The notes beneath the pieces are model-generated. The model made no database searches, was not told the origin of the DNA, and worked only from the letters and a program-made list of their open reading frames with translations. A DNA stretch of 64,000 nucleotides, taken from assembly GCA_003254925.1 (NCBI GenBank), contig QANZ01012023.1, positions 44,172 through 108,171 of the forward strand. Direction: 5' to 3'. This DNA is from Chamaecrista fasciculata (Eukaryota > Streptophyta > Magnoliopsida > Fabales > Fabaceae). The position numbers and the translations under genes were made by a program. Below are positions 11,079-21,753 of this stretch, in pieces; positions within the stretch are counted from its first letter, which is position 1, and every line of letters starts with the position of its first letter.

Positions 11079-14000
11079 TCACTGATCAATGTGTCTAATC
11101 CCCATCGACGATACATGGCGTTCATGTATGACCCTTGCAAGAGGTTTAGTCAGAGGATCAGCAACGTTGTCCTCGCCTGCTACCTTGCATATCTTTACAT
11201 CACCTCTGTCAATCATCTCACTGACTAGGTGAAAACGTCTAAGTATATGTTTGGTCCTCTGGTGGGACCGTGGCTCCTTGGCTTGTGCAATAGCGCCACT
11301 ATTGTCACAAAACAGGGTTACGGGATCAGAAATGGTCGGAACCACTCCAAGCTTGGAGATGAACTTTCTGATCCACACAGCCTCCTTTGCTGCATCCGAT
11401 GCTACAATATACTCGGACTCCATTGTAGAATCAGCAATCGTGCTTTGCTTGGAACTCTTCAGCTCACGCTGCCACCGTTCAGGAGAAACACATATCCTGA
11501 CTGCGATTTAAAATCATCTTGGTCGGTTTGGAAACTAGCATCTGGTGTAACCCCTTACACATAGCTCTTCTTCAGTTCCACCGTACACCAAGAATTCATC
11601 CTTAGTCCTTCTCAAGTACTTAAGGATGTTCTTGACAGCGATCCAATGATCCTCACCAGGGTCTTGTTGGAATCGGCTCGTCATGCTTAGGGCAAATGAC
11701 ACATCCGGTCGAGTACATAACATGGCATACATGATGGATCCTATGGCCGAGGCATATGGAATTCCACTCATGCGCCTTCGCTCAACAAGTGTCTTCGGAC
11801 ACTGTTTCTTGCTCAAGGTCAAGCCATGATTCATAGGGATGAATCCCTTCTTGGATTCCTGCATATTGAACCTCTTCAATATCTTATCCAAGTATGTACT
11901 TTGACTCAATCCGAGAAGCCTCCTAGATCTATCTCTATAGATCTTAATGCCTAGGATATAGGCAGCTTCTCCCAAGTCCTTCATTGAGAAAGATTTTCCT
12001 AACCAAGATTTAATAATCTCTAAGGTTGGAACATCGTTTCCAATGAGTAGTATGTCATCGACATACAGTACCAAGAATACGATAGTACTCCCACTAACCT
12101 TCTTGTAAACGCAAGGTTCGTCCGGATTCTGCAAGAAGCCAAACTCTTTGACTACTTCGTCAAACCGGTGATTCCAACTCCTTGATGCCTGCTTCAATCC
12201 ATAAATGGATCTCTGAAGCTTGCACACCATGTCTGGAGCCTCTGGACATACAAACCCCTCAGGCTGTATCATATACACGTCCTCGGGCAGCCTTCCATTA
12301 AGGAATGCTGTTTTGACATCCATTTGCCATATCTCATAGTCATAATATGCAGCTATGGCAAGGAGGATCCTAATGGACTTGGCCATTGCGACAGGCGAAA
12401 ACGTTTCGTCATAGTCTATACCATGACGTTGCGTGAATCCCTTCGCAACTAGCCTGGCCTTGAAGACAGTAACGTTGCCATCCATGTCGGTTTTCTCCTT
12501 GAAAACCCACTTGCACCCTACGGGTTTTACCCCTTCAGGTGGCGCGACCAAGGTCCACACCTTGTTGTCGTACATGGATTGCATCTCTGCATTCATGGCT
12601 TCAACCCATTTTTCTGAGTTGGGATCTACGATGGCCTCTTGATAGGTGGTGGGTTCACCACGCTCCGTGAGCAACACATCCTTGTTTTCATCCACGAGAA
12701 ATCCGTAATATCTCTCTGGTTGAAAACGTGTTCTATCAGACCTTCGTGGTCCTTGTGTTTGTGGAGCAGCTTCCACAACCTCTTGTGGAACTTCTCCAGT
12801 TTCCGTCTGCGCCTCTGGCGTGTCTTGTGGAGCTTGAACTTCTTCTAGCTCTATCTTACTCCCACTGTTTCTTTTGGAAACTAGATCCTTCTCCAAGAAG
12901 TATCCACTCCTGACTACAAACACTTTGTTGTCAGCTGGGTAGTAGACATAGTAACCCCTTGTTTCCTTAGGGTATCCTACAAATAGACACTTAAGGGATT
13001 TGGGAGATAGTTTATCGCTAGCTTGTTGCTTAACGTAAACTTCACATCCCCAAACCTTGAGGTAAGACATAATGGGACTCCTCCCATTCCATATCTCATA
13101 TGGTGTCTTCTCAACAGCCTTAGACGGAACACGGTTAAGTGTGAAAGCGGCAGCTTCTAAAGCGTACCCCCAAAAGGATGGCGGAAGATCGGTTTGACTC
13201 ATCATAGACCGAACCATATCTAATAGAGTTCGATTCCTCCTCTCAGACACACCATTCCACTGTGGTGTTCCAGGTGGAGTCAGTTGTGAGACTATCCCAC
13301 AACTACTAAGATGATCAATGAAGTCTTGACTCAAATACTCGCCTCCTCGATCTGATCGTAGGATCTTGATTTTCTTGTCAAGCTGGTTCTCAACTTCATT
13401 CTGAAATCTTTTGAACATGTCAAAAGACTCTGACTTATGCTTCATCAAGTAGATATACCCATATCTACTGAAGTCGTCAGTAAACGTAATGAAGTAGGAG
13501 TACCCACCTCTGGCGCTGATGCTCATGGGTCCACATACATCACTATGTATGATCCCCAGTAAGTCAGTTGCCCTTTCACTGCGGCCAGTGAATGGCGCCT
13601 TTGTCATCTTACCAAGTAGACAAGATTCGCAAGCATCATATGATTCGAAATCAAATGAGCTTAGAAGTCCATCCTTATGGAGCTTCTCGAGGCGTTTCTC
13701 GTTTATATGGCCTAAACGACAATGCCAAAGGTATGTAGGATTAGGCTCGCCAGTCTTAATCCTTTTCGTATCAATGTTATAGATTTCGTTATTATTACGT
13801 TCATGTTCTAATTTTAAGATATAGTGGTTATCATGCAAATCACCATAAGCATATAACACCTCATTCTTATAAATAGAACATCTACCATTCCCATTCACAC
13901 AAACAAATCCTTCCTTATCCAAATAAGAAAGCGAAATAATGTTAGAACTAAGAGATGGTACATAATAACAATTGTTCAAAAACAATATAAGCCCAGTGGG

Positions 14001-15044
14001 CAAAACTAGCTCGAATGTTCCTACAGCAACAGCAGCAACTCTTGCTCCATTGCCCACACGTAGGTCCACCTCGCCCCTGTTCAGCTTTCTACTTCTTCTC
14101 AACCCCTGCACATTAGTACATATGTGAGAACCACAAGCGGTATCCAATACCCAAGTAGTAGGAGTAGACAAGTGAACACCTATAACATAGATACCTGAAG
14201 TAGAGGCTTCGCTCTTCTTCTTCTTCAGATCTTCCAAGAACAGTTTGCAGTTTCTCTTCCAGTGTCCTGGCTTCTGGCAGAAGAAACAAACTGTCTCCTT
14301 ATTGGACTTTGCCTTCTTGGCAGGCGGTGGGTTAGGTTTTGCTGCAGGCTTAGTCCCACTAACCTCAGCATCTCCTTTCCTCTTTCCTTTGCCCTTACCC
14401 TTTCCCTTATCCTGAACTAGTAAGACAGTGCTAGGCGCCTTCTTAATGGACACCTCAGCAGTCTTTAGCATCCCATGCAGTTCAGAAATAGTTTTCTCCA
14501 TGCCATTCATGTTGAAATTCAGTATGAACTGGTCATAACTGCGAGGTAGCGAATGCAGGATCAAATCCGTCGCTAGCTCTGGCACAATGGGAAAACCCAG
14601 CCTGGCAAGGTGATCTATGTACCCCTGCATCTTCAAGACGTGGGCACTAACAGATTGACCTTCTGCCATTTTGCAAGAGTATAGAGCCTTTGCTGTCTCA
14701 TATCTCTCTTGCCTTGCCTGTACTTGGAACATTTCCCTGAGATGTGTTATTATCTCATATGCCCCTTTGTTCTCCAAGTTCTTTTGGATCTCGGGAACCA
14801 TGGTTACCAGCATAAGACAGGCAACGTCCACAGAGTCACTTTGATGCTTCTCATAAGCATCTCTCTGAGCTCTTGGAGCGTTAGCAGCAGGCTGTTCAGG
14901 GATGGGGTTCTCTAGGACATAGAGCTTTCTTTCCTGGGTGAGAACTATTCTCAAATTACGATACCAGTCAAGAAAGTTAGTCCCAGTCAACTTGTCCTTC
15001 TCAAGGACAGATCGCAGTGATAGTGTTTGAACGTTCGTTGCCAT
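11079..15044 (-). pseudogene. Copia A gag-pol polyprotein, nearly intact
   Basis: Starts at ATG 15044 and stays open for 1,169 codons. Residues seen: gag with CCHC knuckle C253-C266; protease DTA at 301-303; GAG-pre-integrase H441/H446 and C472/C475; integrase D502, D565, E601; reverse transcriptase with MDVKTAFLNG (D909) and YVDD (994-997). An extra G in TCTGGTGTAA near 11545 shifts the frame just inside RNase H. A missing C near 11460 (CTCTTCAGCTCACG, where sister copies have CTCTTCCAGCTCACG) restores it, so 11423-11079 returns to the original frame with the RNase H end. The frame meets a stop at 11535 between the two indels. The protein is thus truncated within RNase H unless the indels are sequencing errors. 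Copia elements express gag and pol from one such frame. Confidence 0.93.
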
Positions 15045-16603
15045 TTCTACAATTAAGATATGAAAAGCTTTAATTAGCAGGAAATAAAATTGTATCCACC
15101 ATTTTATAAAACCCAGTGAAATTTATTAGTTGGTGGCTAAGATCCATATTTCACTAAAGTTTACCGTCGCGGAGGCGATCATGCACCCTTTAGTTATTTA
15201 GGTAGGTAACTCTTACCAATCACATCTCATGTGACTCTTAGATCTTTATGGGACTACTATCATCTCATGATAGGGCATGTTTATCCCATCTAATGCCTTG
15301 GGGTCCAAAACCGTTTTGATAACCCCATTAAGTCACTCGGTAAAACATGTGAATGGCTAAATTCAAAACAATGAGGCCCAAAAGGCCAACCCCCATATCA
15401 TCAAGGCCCAACTGCAACACGTGTCGCGGAGGCGATCACCGTATTCAAAGGTACCAAGATTTCAACAGGCATCGTGTTGAAAATCCCATTCACCCGTGCT
15501 TCCTCAAGGTCAAGGTAGATACGTGTCGCGGAGGCGATCACCGCTCTACGATGAACAAGATTTTGGCAGGGCGTTTTAGCGATGGCATTAATTACTTAAA
15601 TTTACTAAAAGGGTTTGAATTATTTTAAAATTAATTAAAATATGGTTCCGACTTTTTAATTTTAAAAAACCCTGATTTTAAAATTAAACGAGTCATGCGA
15701 AATTTTTGCTCCCCCATGTATCTCATACATACAAACATGTGCCCAGATTTTGTATCTCATACAAAATCCCACGCTCGTATCGTATACGTAGTAGCGCAAT
15801 ATATATATATAAATTAGCATGTTAAAATCGCAGCCTAAAACATACATCCAGCGCATCTCATACAACTAAATGCATAACAGAACACCGTGTTTAGATATGG
15901 CCCATCTACCCTAGAGTTCTCCCAAGCCAATGAGAGAACCTTTCTAAAAGGAAAAATAAAAATTACACGTGAATAAACCCCAGTTACATTGAGGTATAAA
16001 CAGAAATTTAAATTTTACATCCAGAGTAGAGGGAGACGACACGCAGGCCGTATTTACCGAAATAAACCTCCTAGAGCCATATCCAACACCACAAAATATA
16101 AATATGAACACTTCATATAATAATTGTCAAACACGGTAACAAAACACACAAATTAAAACTCTTTTAAAATTGTGTTTACTTTAGGTCTGTGCAATTTTAA
16201 CATGCCCTTTTCTTGAGATTAGGCCTTTTGTCAATAATTATAAATACCATGAATCTCATTCAAGAATTTATAAATATTGACCCCCAAAAATTTTAAAATT
16301 CCAAATTTTAATAATTTTCAGCCACCTATATAATTATTATAATTAAAACACTTTTAATTATAATTATATAGGATTTTCGATTTTGGCCTAAAACATCAGG
16401 AAAAATTTTTCCTTCGATCCAATCGACTTATATGTATCCCATACATATAATTTGCACAATTTTTCTGTAGATTGATTTCTTTTAAGAAAACTGATCGGTG
16501 GATTTCTTTGTAAAACCAATTTGATTGAAAGCGGTAAACACAAAACACAAAAATTCATACATCTCATGAACAAACATACAGTTTTAAATCCTAGAACTAG
16601 CGT
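15045..16603 (-). promoter_or_regulatory. Copia A 5' leader with three copies of a hairpin
   Basis: Untranslated leader of about 1.56 kb between primer site and gag. The word GTCGCGGAGGCGATC occurs at 15166-15180, 15423-15437 and 15525-15539. On the transcript strand it can form a TCGC/GCGA stem with a CTCC loop. The last two copies sit in a diverged direct repeat of about 102 bp. A second block near 16020-16095 (containing GGAGACGACACGCAGGCCG) is also kept in Copia D (49440-49500) and E (40140-40200). No open frame is convincing. Confidence 0.7.
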
Positions 16604-16616
16604 GGCTCTGATACCA
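16604..16616 (-). other. Primer binding site, tRNA-iMet type (Copia A)
   Basis: Minus strand reads TGGTATCAGAGCC one base inside the 5' LTR. This is the usual complement to the 3' end of plant initiator tRNA-Met used by Copia elements. Confidence 0.93.
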
Positions 16617-16617
16617 C

Positions 16618-18621
16618 TGTTGGGAATCCTAGGCGCCTAAGTCCTATGATTCCCGAACGGATCCGCTAGTAGAATTTAAAACTTTTGGTTAGTGTTATAC
16701 CTCAGAGTTTCGAATCAATCGGTTGAACGGGCGAGTTCCACGGAGTCCACTCCCAGAGTTCTCCCTCTGCCAGTAATCCACACGAACAGTTTCTTTGACC
16801 ACCGAGGTGCTAGCCTCCAAATTCTTTTCTCAAAAGAATTTCTGGGACCAATCTACAGACCTCTGAATATCAAGAACTCCTTCTTGATGATTCAGACTTT
16901 TAGAGGTGGCGCTAGAAGAATCCCCCCACAAGAACTCCTTCTTGCCTATTCTTCTCTCAAACCCTAATTTCTAGAGCAAATTCGAATTCTCTCTCTAACT
17001 CTTAGAGAAAGTCGAAATTCTCTAATGTGTGTGCAAAGGAATTTTTCTCTCTCTAACTCTTAGGAGGAAAAATAAACTAGGGTTTCAATGCTTAGCATAT
17101 GGGGCAAGTCGACTTGCACCCTATTTATAGGGAAAATATTTGGTGATTTAATAATTCCTAAAATAAAGATATTCTGATAATATAATTATTTTAGGTCTGA
17201 ATTTATAATTATAATATTACCTTAATATTATAATTTAAATTCAAAATGCAATCTTGGAGAATCAAATTGAGAGATCAAATCTCCCAATGGGACCCACCTC
17301 ATGCGCCAATCCCCTCTTAATTATCCTTGGAATTTAATTAATCAAAAACCTCTAATTTTTGATTCACCAAAGATATTAAAAGATACTCACCAAATCTTTT
17401 GAATTTCAAATCTCCATTTGAATTTCAAATATTATTTGAATTAAATAAAACATTTTTATTTAACCCAAATAATTCCCAAGAGGCGCCACCCTCTCCTATT
17501 TATTAGGAATTTTATAATTCAATAATTTCCTAACTCTTAGGAACATTATCCAGAATTATTTTCCTAATATTTAAATTGCCTATAATTAATCTCATTAATT
17601 ATATTCAATTATTAATATTTAAATTTGTCCCACAAATCTAAATATGTCATCTGTAGATTAATTAAGACCAGACCTAATGTCCCAGACATTTCCTCTGTGT
17701 CTTAAATCGTGTCACTCGCGTGACCCACGAATTAACCCTAATTCGTGTCCCACTCGAATGGTGATCAGTTCCTGCTCGTGTGTGACCCAGCAGGCCCCAC
17801 GTGAAGTTGGCAGTAGGGCATCCCCATGACCTACAAGTTGTGAGCGGACTCTAGCAAGCCATCACAACTACCCAAAATCCGTGAGTTATCGTTCGGTAAC
17901 CGGAAGAACGACTTAACCTCAGTACCTCCGTGTACGTGATCCGATTGTCCTACGATATCTTGGTCATGGACTAGGCACAGGTATGTCATCCATAATCCAA
18001 ACCTCAACTTTCTCGATTCCTTGAGTAAGTCCCAAATCCCAGCGTGGCCACGCATTTTCCTGGACAGACTCATCGAGGGCGCCAGTTAGATATCTCTCAA
18101 CTTAATGAGGGACAAAATCCCATTTTGGCCAATCCACATTCCACTGCAGAGCAATCAACCAGCCCCGTACTCAGCCCGTATAACTACCCTGTTACGGGCA
18201 GCGTTAGACTAAGCCAAAGACTGACAACTGCAACGCTGGAATAGTCATTGACCTCAGGTCAAAGGCATCGCTACAGGCGTACTAGGAGAGACTAGCTGAT
18301 GACTAAACCCATGCAGGACTCTCCGGGTCAGTCCAGCAATTCGTAACCACCTTACGTAATTGCACCATGACTCTCGTCCCAGCATCTAGTGCGTGCATCT
18401 CATGCACCGAGGTCATGCTGGTCTTAGTTCATTTTTGTTCCCACAAAAATAATCGACCAGGGACAATTTTAGATTAATTATCTCATAATTAATCATGGAT
18501 GTCATCATAGTAAACATGCAAATAATATGACAACTCATTAATTTATCTTCCATAAATTAATAATATGTTCACAACATATTTATCAAATAAAATGATTGGC
18601 CCTAGGGCACAATCTCCAACA
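16618..18621 (-). repeat. 5' LTR of Copia A
   Basis: 2,004 bp, starting TGTTGGAGATTG at 18621 and ending CCCAACA at 16618 on the minus strand. U3 includes a strongly conserved block of about 800 bp (17650-18460). The TATA box and palindrome divide U3 from R at about 17105-17140. R plus U5 is therefore about 490 bp. Confidence 0.94.
17105..17140 (-). promoter_or_regulatory. LTR core promoter: TATA box plus palindrome
   Basis: Minus strand carries CTATAAATAG (17131-17140). About 14 bp downstream is the perfect 12-bp palindrome CAAGTCGACTTG (17105-17116). The spacing puts the expected transcription start in or just past the palindrome. The same pair is found in most LTRs of this window. Confidence 0.75.
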
Positions 18622-21600
18622 GTACTTTCAGTATTCTTCCGAGTGCTGAAAATGAAGTTCTTCTGAGAGGTATAAGCCTTGAGGTCTTGCCAGCTTTTAA
18701 TGATGTCCCCTTGGTTTGCATTAATTCCTTGGAATCGCACCTTGTTTCGATGGTTGTAAATTGACCAAGCGAAGGTGAGGATGTCCATGAAGAGTTCACT
18801 GCTGAGGTTGTTATGACAAACGCGCAAGAGTAGTGCGACGATCCATTGTGAGAAACCCATATGTGAAAATGCATCACTCTTTATTGCCCAGTGGCGAGCC
18901 AAACCAGGCAGCTCTAGAGAGCGGGCAGTTGAGGAAAAGATGATCGTCATCCTTAGTGGAATTGCATCCAAAAACACACGTGGCATCAATGTTAAAATGC
19001 TTTTTGAGAAGGTTTACTCCTAGAGGGAGGGCATTGTTAATGCATTTCCATCCAAATAGCTTCAGCTTAGGTAGGCCCTGGATTTTCCAAAACTCTTTCC
19101 AAGGGAGAGTCGGTTGGTTACCATGGTGGGCGTTAATAGAGAGGTCATAAGCATCCTTAACCGAGTACACACCCCTAGCGTTCTTGGTCCAGACAATCCT
19201 ATCACCAATCCCTGTATGTGAGGTGGGAATGGCAAGGATGTGATTTGCTTTGTCTTCGTTGTAGATACTACAAACCCGCACGGTATCCCAGTCCCCGTGG
19301 GGATCAATGAGCTGGGAAACTTTGGAGATGGTTCCGGGGTCATGGTCTGGTGTGATCCAAAGCGGATCGTTGACGGAGATGCTTTGACCATTGCCAATTC
19401 TCCAGGAGCAATCTTGGAGTATTTCAATGATCTTTTTGCAGATAGGTCTTGCTAAGGGGGAGGCTTGAGCACTTCCGAATGTGTTGACGTCGTTTCTATT
19501 TTTTAGGTACTTAGCATAGTAAACTTTAGAAAGAAGACAGTCTCTGTTATTTATAATTTGCCACGCTTGTCTGCCCAACATCGCATTGTTGAACGCACTC
19601 ATCCTTTTAATTCCAAGCCCCCAAAGCTGAATAGGGCGGCAAATGGAATGCCAATCCTTCATGTGCGGAGCTTTGCTACCATTATGGTTCCCCCAGAAGA
19701 AATTGTTTAGGATTGCGTCACATTTATGGGCTTCTTTTTCCGTGAGCTTGAAGTATGACAGATGATACAGAGGCATAGAGGAAAGAACTGACTTAATAAG
19801 CACGATTCTAGCCGACTGAGATAGAAATTTTGTTTTCCATCCTTCGAGTTTATGTTGGAGTTGCTCATATAGAACCTCAAAAATCTTCCTGCTTCTAGGT
19901 GCTTCATCAACAAAGCTTCCATGATACTTCTGAAAGCTTTCTACTCTTTTGAAATTGATTGCTTTTGTCATCATTTGTTTGAAACGATTTGGCGTGTTGG
20001 GGCTAAACGTGATCTCTGACTTATGTGGGTTGATATAAAGCCCTGAAAGTCTTCCAAAGCGATCGAAAGTATCTTTGAAGCACTGGATCGTTTCAAGATC
20101 ATCTCTCGTGAAAAGCAGGATATCGTCTGCATAGATTAGGTGATTTATTGGTGGTGCCTGTCTTGCAACTTTGATGCCCTTGAGACTCCCTTTGTTTTGG
20201 GCCTTAAACAGAAGCCCAGACAAGACATTCATGCAGAGAATGAATAGATACGGGGAGAGTGGGTCCCCCTCTCGCAAGCCAGCTTTAGGGCTAAGCAGGG
20301 CGAAGTGGCCCCATTTATTGGTACATTGGACGAGACCGTTGTAACACATTGCATAATAAGTTTTGTCCAATGGTCCGGGAATCCAATAGTGGTGAGCACA
20401 GAATTGAGGAACTCCCATGAAATCTTGTCATAAGCTTTCTGGAGGTTGATCTTAATACCTGCACAGTAGAATTTACCTTTTCTGTGTCGCCTGATGTAGC
20501 GCAGAACTACATGGGCTAGCAGAACATTGTCAGTGATTGATCTCCCTTTAGCAAACGCACTCTGAAAGGGGGTGATTAAATCTTGCATAATATCTTGCAG
20601 TCTGTTTGTGAGGACTTTTGAGATTATCTTGTATGTGACGTTGCAAAGACTGATAGGCCTAAAGTCTTTAAAGGAGTTCTGAGAGTCGCCTTTTGGAATA
20701 AGCACAATAGTTGTTTGGTTCATGGCCCTTAGCATGTGCCCCGAGTTTAGGAACGAGGCAACCATCTGAATGATGTCATTGCCTACAATTGGCCAGAAGT
20801 GTTGATAGAAAATAGCTGGCATTCCATCTGGTCCTGGTGCTTTGTGCCCATCCATATCAAAAACTGCGTTCTCAATTTCCATCCTTGTAAATGGTTTGTT
20901 TAGAATATTCAGGTGGTTGTTAGAGAGATGCGTGATACCAGCTTCCTGTATGCAATTCTTCATATCTTCCAGATCAACTTCTGGTGGGTGAACAAAGAGA
21001 TTGGTAAAGAATTCATTGCCAGAGTCGAGGATGTTCCTTGCGCCTTTTATCCATTCCCCACTTTGGTTTTTGATGGAAAGAATACGATTTCTTCCACGCC
21101 TATTCTTCACGACGGTGTGGAAATACCTTGTGTTTCTGTCACCATTTACCAGCCACATTTGTCTTTCACGTTGGGCCCAGAATAGCTGCTCACAGTTGAG
21201 AAGAAATTCTAATTTTTTCCGAATAGTGGTTTCCTCAGTGAGAGCATTAGTGGACCAGTCGTGATTGGTCTTCAATTGCAAATCTGCCAATTGTTTTTCG
21301 GCTTGGATAATCTGAGTCTTTATATTCCCAATCTCACTCTTGTTCCACCTAGATAGGGCAGTCCCTGTTCTCTTAATCAAAGAATGAATTTTGAAACCTG
21401 TTGAGCCGGTGGGCTGTGGATGGAAGTTCCAGGCATCCTCTACAATTTTATGGCAATTATCATGAAGGATCCACATGGCTTCGAATTTGAACTTAGGGTA
21501 AGATAAACGCTCCGGTGGAGAGGTATGTAAAATCAGTGGTGCATGGTCCGAAGCTACTATAGGGAGGGTCTCAATGCAGGAATGCTGGTAGTTGTGAAGC

Positions 21601-21753
21601 CATGGTTCATTACACCAAGCTCTATCTAGCCTTTCCTTAAGAAAATCTGATTCTTGTCTGTTGTTGCACCAAGTATAGAGGTTGCCTTTGTGGTTAATTT
21701 CCATGAGTTGTTTATTATTAAAGACATCCAAGGCTCTTGATGCACCAATAATT
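18622..21753 (-). pseudogene. LINE retrotransposon ORF2, middle part (endonuclease end, RT, zf-RVT)
   Basis: On the minus strand from 21753: the end of an endonuclease domain (GNLYTWCNNRQ, KERLDRAWCN, SDHAPLIL); reverse transcriptase (GHKAPGPDGMPAIFYQ, FRPISLCNVTYKIISKVL, PFQSAFAKGRSITDN, GDPLSPYLF, and YADD in LIYADDILLF); then a zf-RVT region (IVWTKNARGVYSVKDAY, C and H pairs in the CVFGCNSTKDDDHLF stretch); then toward the RNase H tail. There are frameshifts near 20290 and 18900. The 5' part of ORF2 and all of ORF1 are missing because Copia B starts at 21754. The 3' part continues at 9025-8550 beyond Copia A. The element is dead and older than both Copia insertions. Confidence 0.92.

Larger units (their letters stand above)
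9026..18621 (-). mobile_element. Copia LTR retrotransposon A, full length (BARE/Angela-like)
   Basis: Complete 9,596-bp element inserted in the LINE, with a perfect target duplication GTACT on both sides. On the minus strand it runs: 5' LTR (18621-16618), 1-nt spacer, tRNA-iMet primer site, long leader with three hairpins, gag-pol (15044-11079), polypurine tract and 3' LTR (11024-9026). LTRs start TGTTGGAGATTG and end CCCAACA. Domain order gag-PR-INT-RT-RNase H is Copia. The N-terminal gag and the LTR start resemble the BARE-1/Angela lineage. The two LTRs are closely similar and the coding region is almost open, so this is among the younger insertions here. Confidence 0.95.

Noticed and set aside
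15166..15539. CRISPR-like array (three short repeats with regular spacing)
   Set aside because: Only three 15-base copies with unequal gaps, in a retrotransposon leader of a eukaryotic genome.
16604..16616. Possible tRNA-Met remnant at the TGGTATCAGAGCC sites
   Set aside because: Only the 13-base primer complement is present, at the expected spot next to LTRs; no tRNA cloverleaf surrounds it.
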